From Clostridia bacterium (GTDB taxonomy: Bacteria > Bacillota > DSM-521 > Neomoorellales > SLTJ01), in assembly GCA_014360105.1 (NCBI GenBank), contig JACIYD010000131.1, forward strand, positions 1 to 5,406: a stretch of 5,406 nt of DNA, given 5' to 3'. A program made the position numbers and the translations under genes. Below the pieces are notes generated by a model. It was not told where the DNA came from and ran no database searches. It saw only the letters and a program-made list of their open reading frames with translations. How positions within the stretch are numbered: position 1 is the first letter of the stretch; the number at the start of each line of letters is the position of its first letter. Positions 4,890-5,406 of this stretch are shown one piece after another.

Positions 4890-5406
4890 ATGACGGCTTT
4901 TCTGCCACGCAAAGTCGCCACACTGGAGCTTGGTACCCCGGCAGCGCGCCCGCACCTTTGGCATACCATCAAGGCCTACGTGGAGGTAACCAAGCCGCGC
5001 TCGGTCTTCCTTCTTGCCTTTACCGCGCTTGGGGTGATGCCCGCGGCCCTGGCCGCCACCGGCCCCGTACCCCAGAGGACGCTCCTCCTAGCCCTGGTAT
5101 CGGTCACACTGGCTTGCGCCGGCGCCAATGCCGTAAGCTGCTACATCGACCGCGACCTCGATGCGGCGATGGTGCGCACGCGGCGGCGGCCGATTCCCCA
5201 GGGCCGCATTAATCCTCCGGTACGTGCGCTGTACTGGGGGCTCCTCCTTTTCTTTCTTTCCTTAATTCTAGCCTGGGGCCTAAACCCGGTGGCGCTCGCC
5301 TGCCTTGGGGGCGGCATGCTGGGCTACGTCGGCATCTATAGTCTGTGGCTCAAGCGCCGCAGCGTCTGGAACATTATTCTCGGCGGTCTGGCCGGCGGGC
5401 TGCCCA
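4890..5406 (+). CDS. ctaB: Heme O synthase (protoheme IX farnesyltransferase), 5' part
   Basis: CtaB/CyoE farnesylates the 2-vinyl group of heme b to give heme O, the precursor of heme A, in the cytoplasmic membrane. The window holds the first 172 codons plus one base; the family is usually about 300 residues, so over half is present and the frame is open to the edge. After a polar leader (1-29), AYVEVTKPRSVFLL (29-42) marks the first helix. The hallmark segment SCYIDRDLDAAMVRTRRRP (83-101) is the first Asp-rich motif with the RTxxRP signature, and YSLWLKRRSVWNIILGG (150-166) is also characteristic of CtaB. Four membrane helices are visible. Most CtaB proteins have Asn at the first position of the NxxxDxxxD motif; here it is Ser83. 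The ATG at 4890 has GGAGGT (4873-4878) at 11 bases, a little far but the best site. The gene diverges from the UbiA-like/radical SAM pair. Confidence 0.93.
   Translation, partial: MTAFLPRKVATLELGTPAARPHLWHTIKAYVEVTKPRSVFLLAFTALGVMPAALAATGPVPQRTLLLALVSVTLACAGANAVSCYIDRDLDAAMVRTRRRPIPQGRINPPVRALYWGLLLFFLSLILAWGLNPVALACLGGGMLGYVGIYSLWLKRRSVWNIILGGLAGGLP

Noticed and set aside
4841..5212. Plus-strand open frame starting at the ATG at 4841 and overlapping ctaB
   Set aside because: It is out of frame with ctaB, whose motifs are unmistakable. Its ATG has no ribosome binding site and its product has no recognisable features.

Overview
The window is a high-GC bacterial segment holding five genes. Four lie on the minus strand and one diverges from them on the plus strand. 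All share one theme: tetrapyrroles and membrane prenyl-transfer chemistry. Strong AGGAGG-type ribosome binding sites, a cobalamin riboswitch of the transcription-termination type, and a radical SAM enzyme resembling the siroheme-derived heme pathway would fit a high-GC Bacillota lineage (clostridial or Peptococcaceae-like). That placement is inference and weak. The neighbouring heme O synthase implies a heme-copper oxidase or a related cytochrome elsewhere in the genome.

Layout from right to left. At 4890-5406 (+) is the first 172 codons of ctaB, heme O synthase (protoheme IX farnesyltransferase), cut by the window end. A 175-bp divergent intergenic region (4715-4889) carries a good sigma-70/sigma-A type promoter for ctaB. 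At 3794-4714 (-) is a UbiA-superfamily membrane prenyltransferase, closest in appearance to MenA-like enzymes. Eighteen bases after its stop comes a radical SAM/SPASM protein (2543-3775, -) whose C-terminal cysteine motif resembles NirJ/AhbC/AhbD heme-tailoring enzymes. These two genes look like one operon.

The 372-bp gap at 2171-2542 is mostly a regulatory RNA. It contains a cobalamin riboswitch aptamer (2287-2443), a short linker with an alternative hairpin, and a strong intrinsic terminator (2220-2245), all on the minus strand. Downstream are btuF (1190-2170, cobalamin-binding lipoprotein) and btuC (24-1139, permease). The ATPase gene btuD is expected just beyond the left edge. When B12 is abundant, the riboswitch should terminate transcription before btuF.

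The most informative details are in the riboswitch: the terminator loop is perfectly complementary over six bases to an internal aptamer loop, matching the L5-L13 kissing interaction of this RNA class. The genetic neighbourhood of the radical SAM protein, the UbiA-like enzyme and CtaB is the part whose biochemistry is least certain. I saw no mobile elements, CRISPR arrays, tRNA or rRNA genes.
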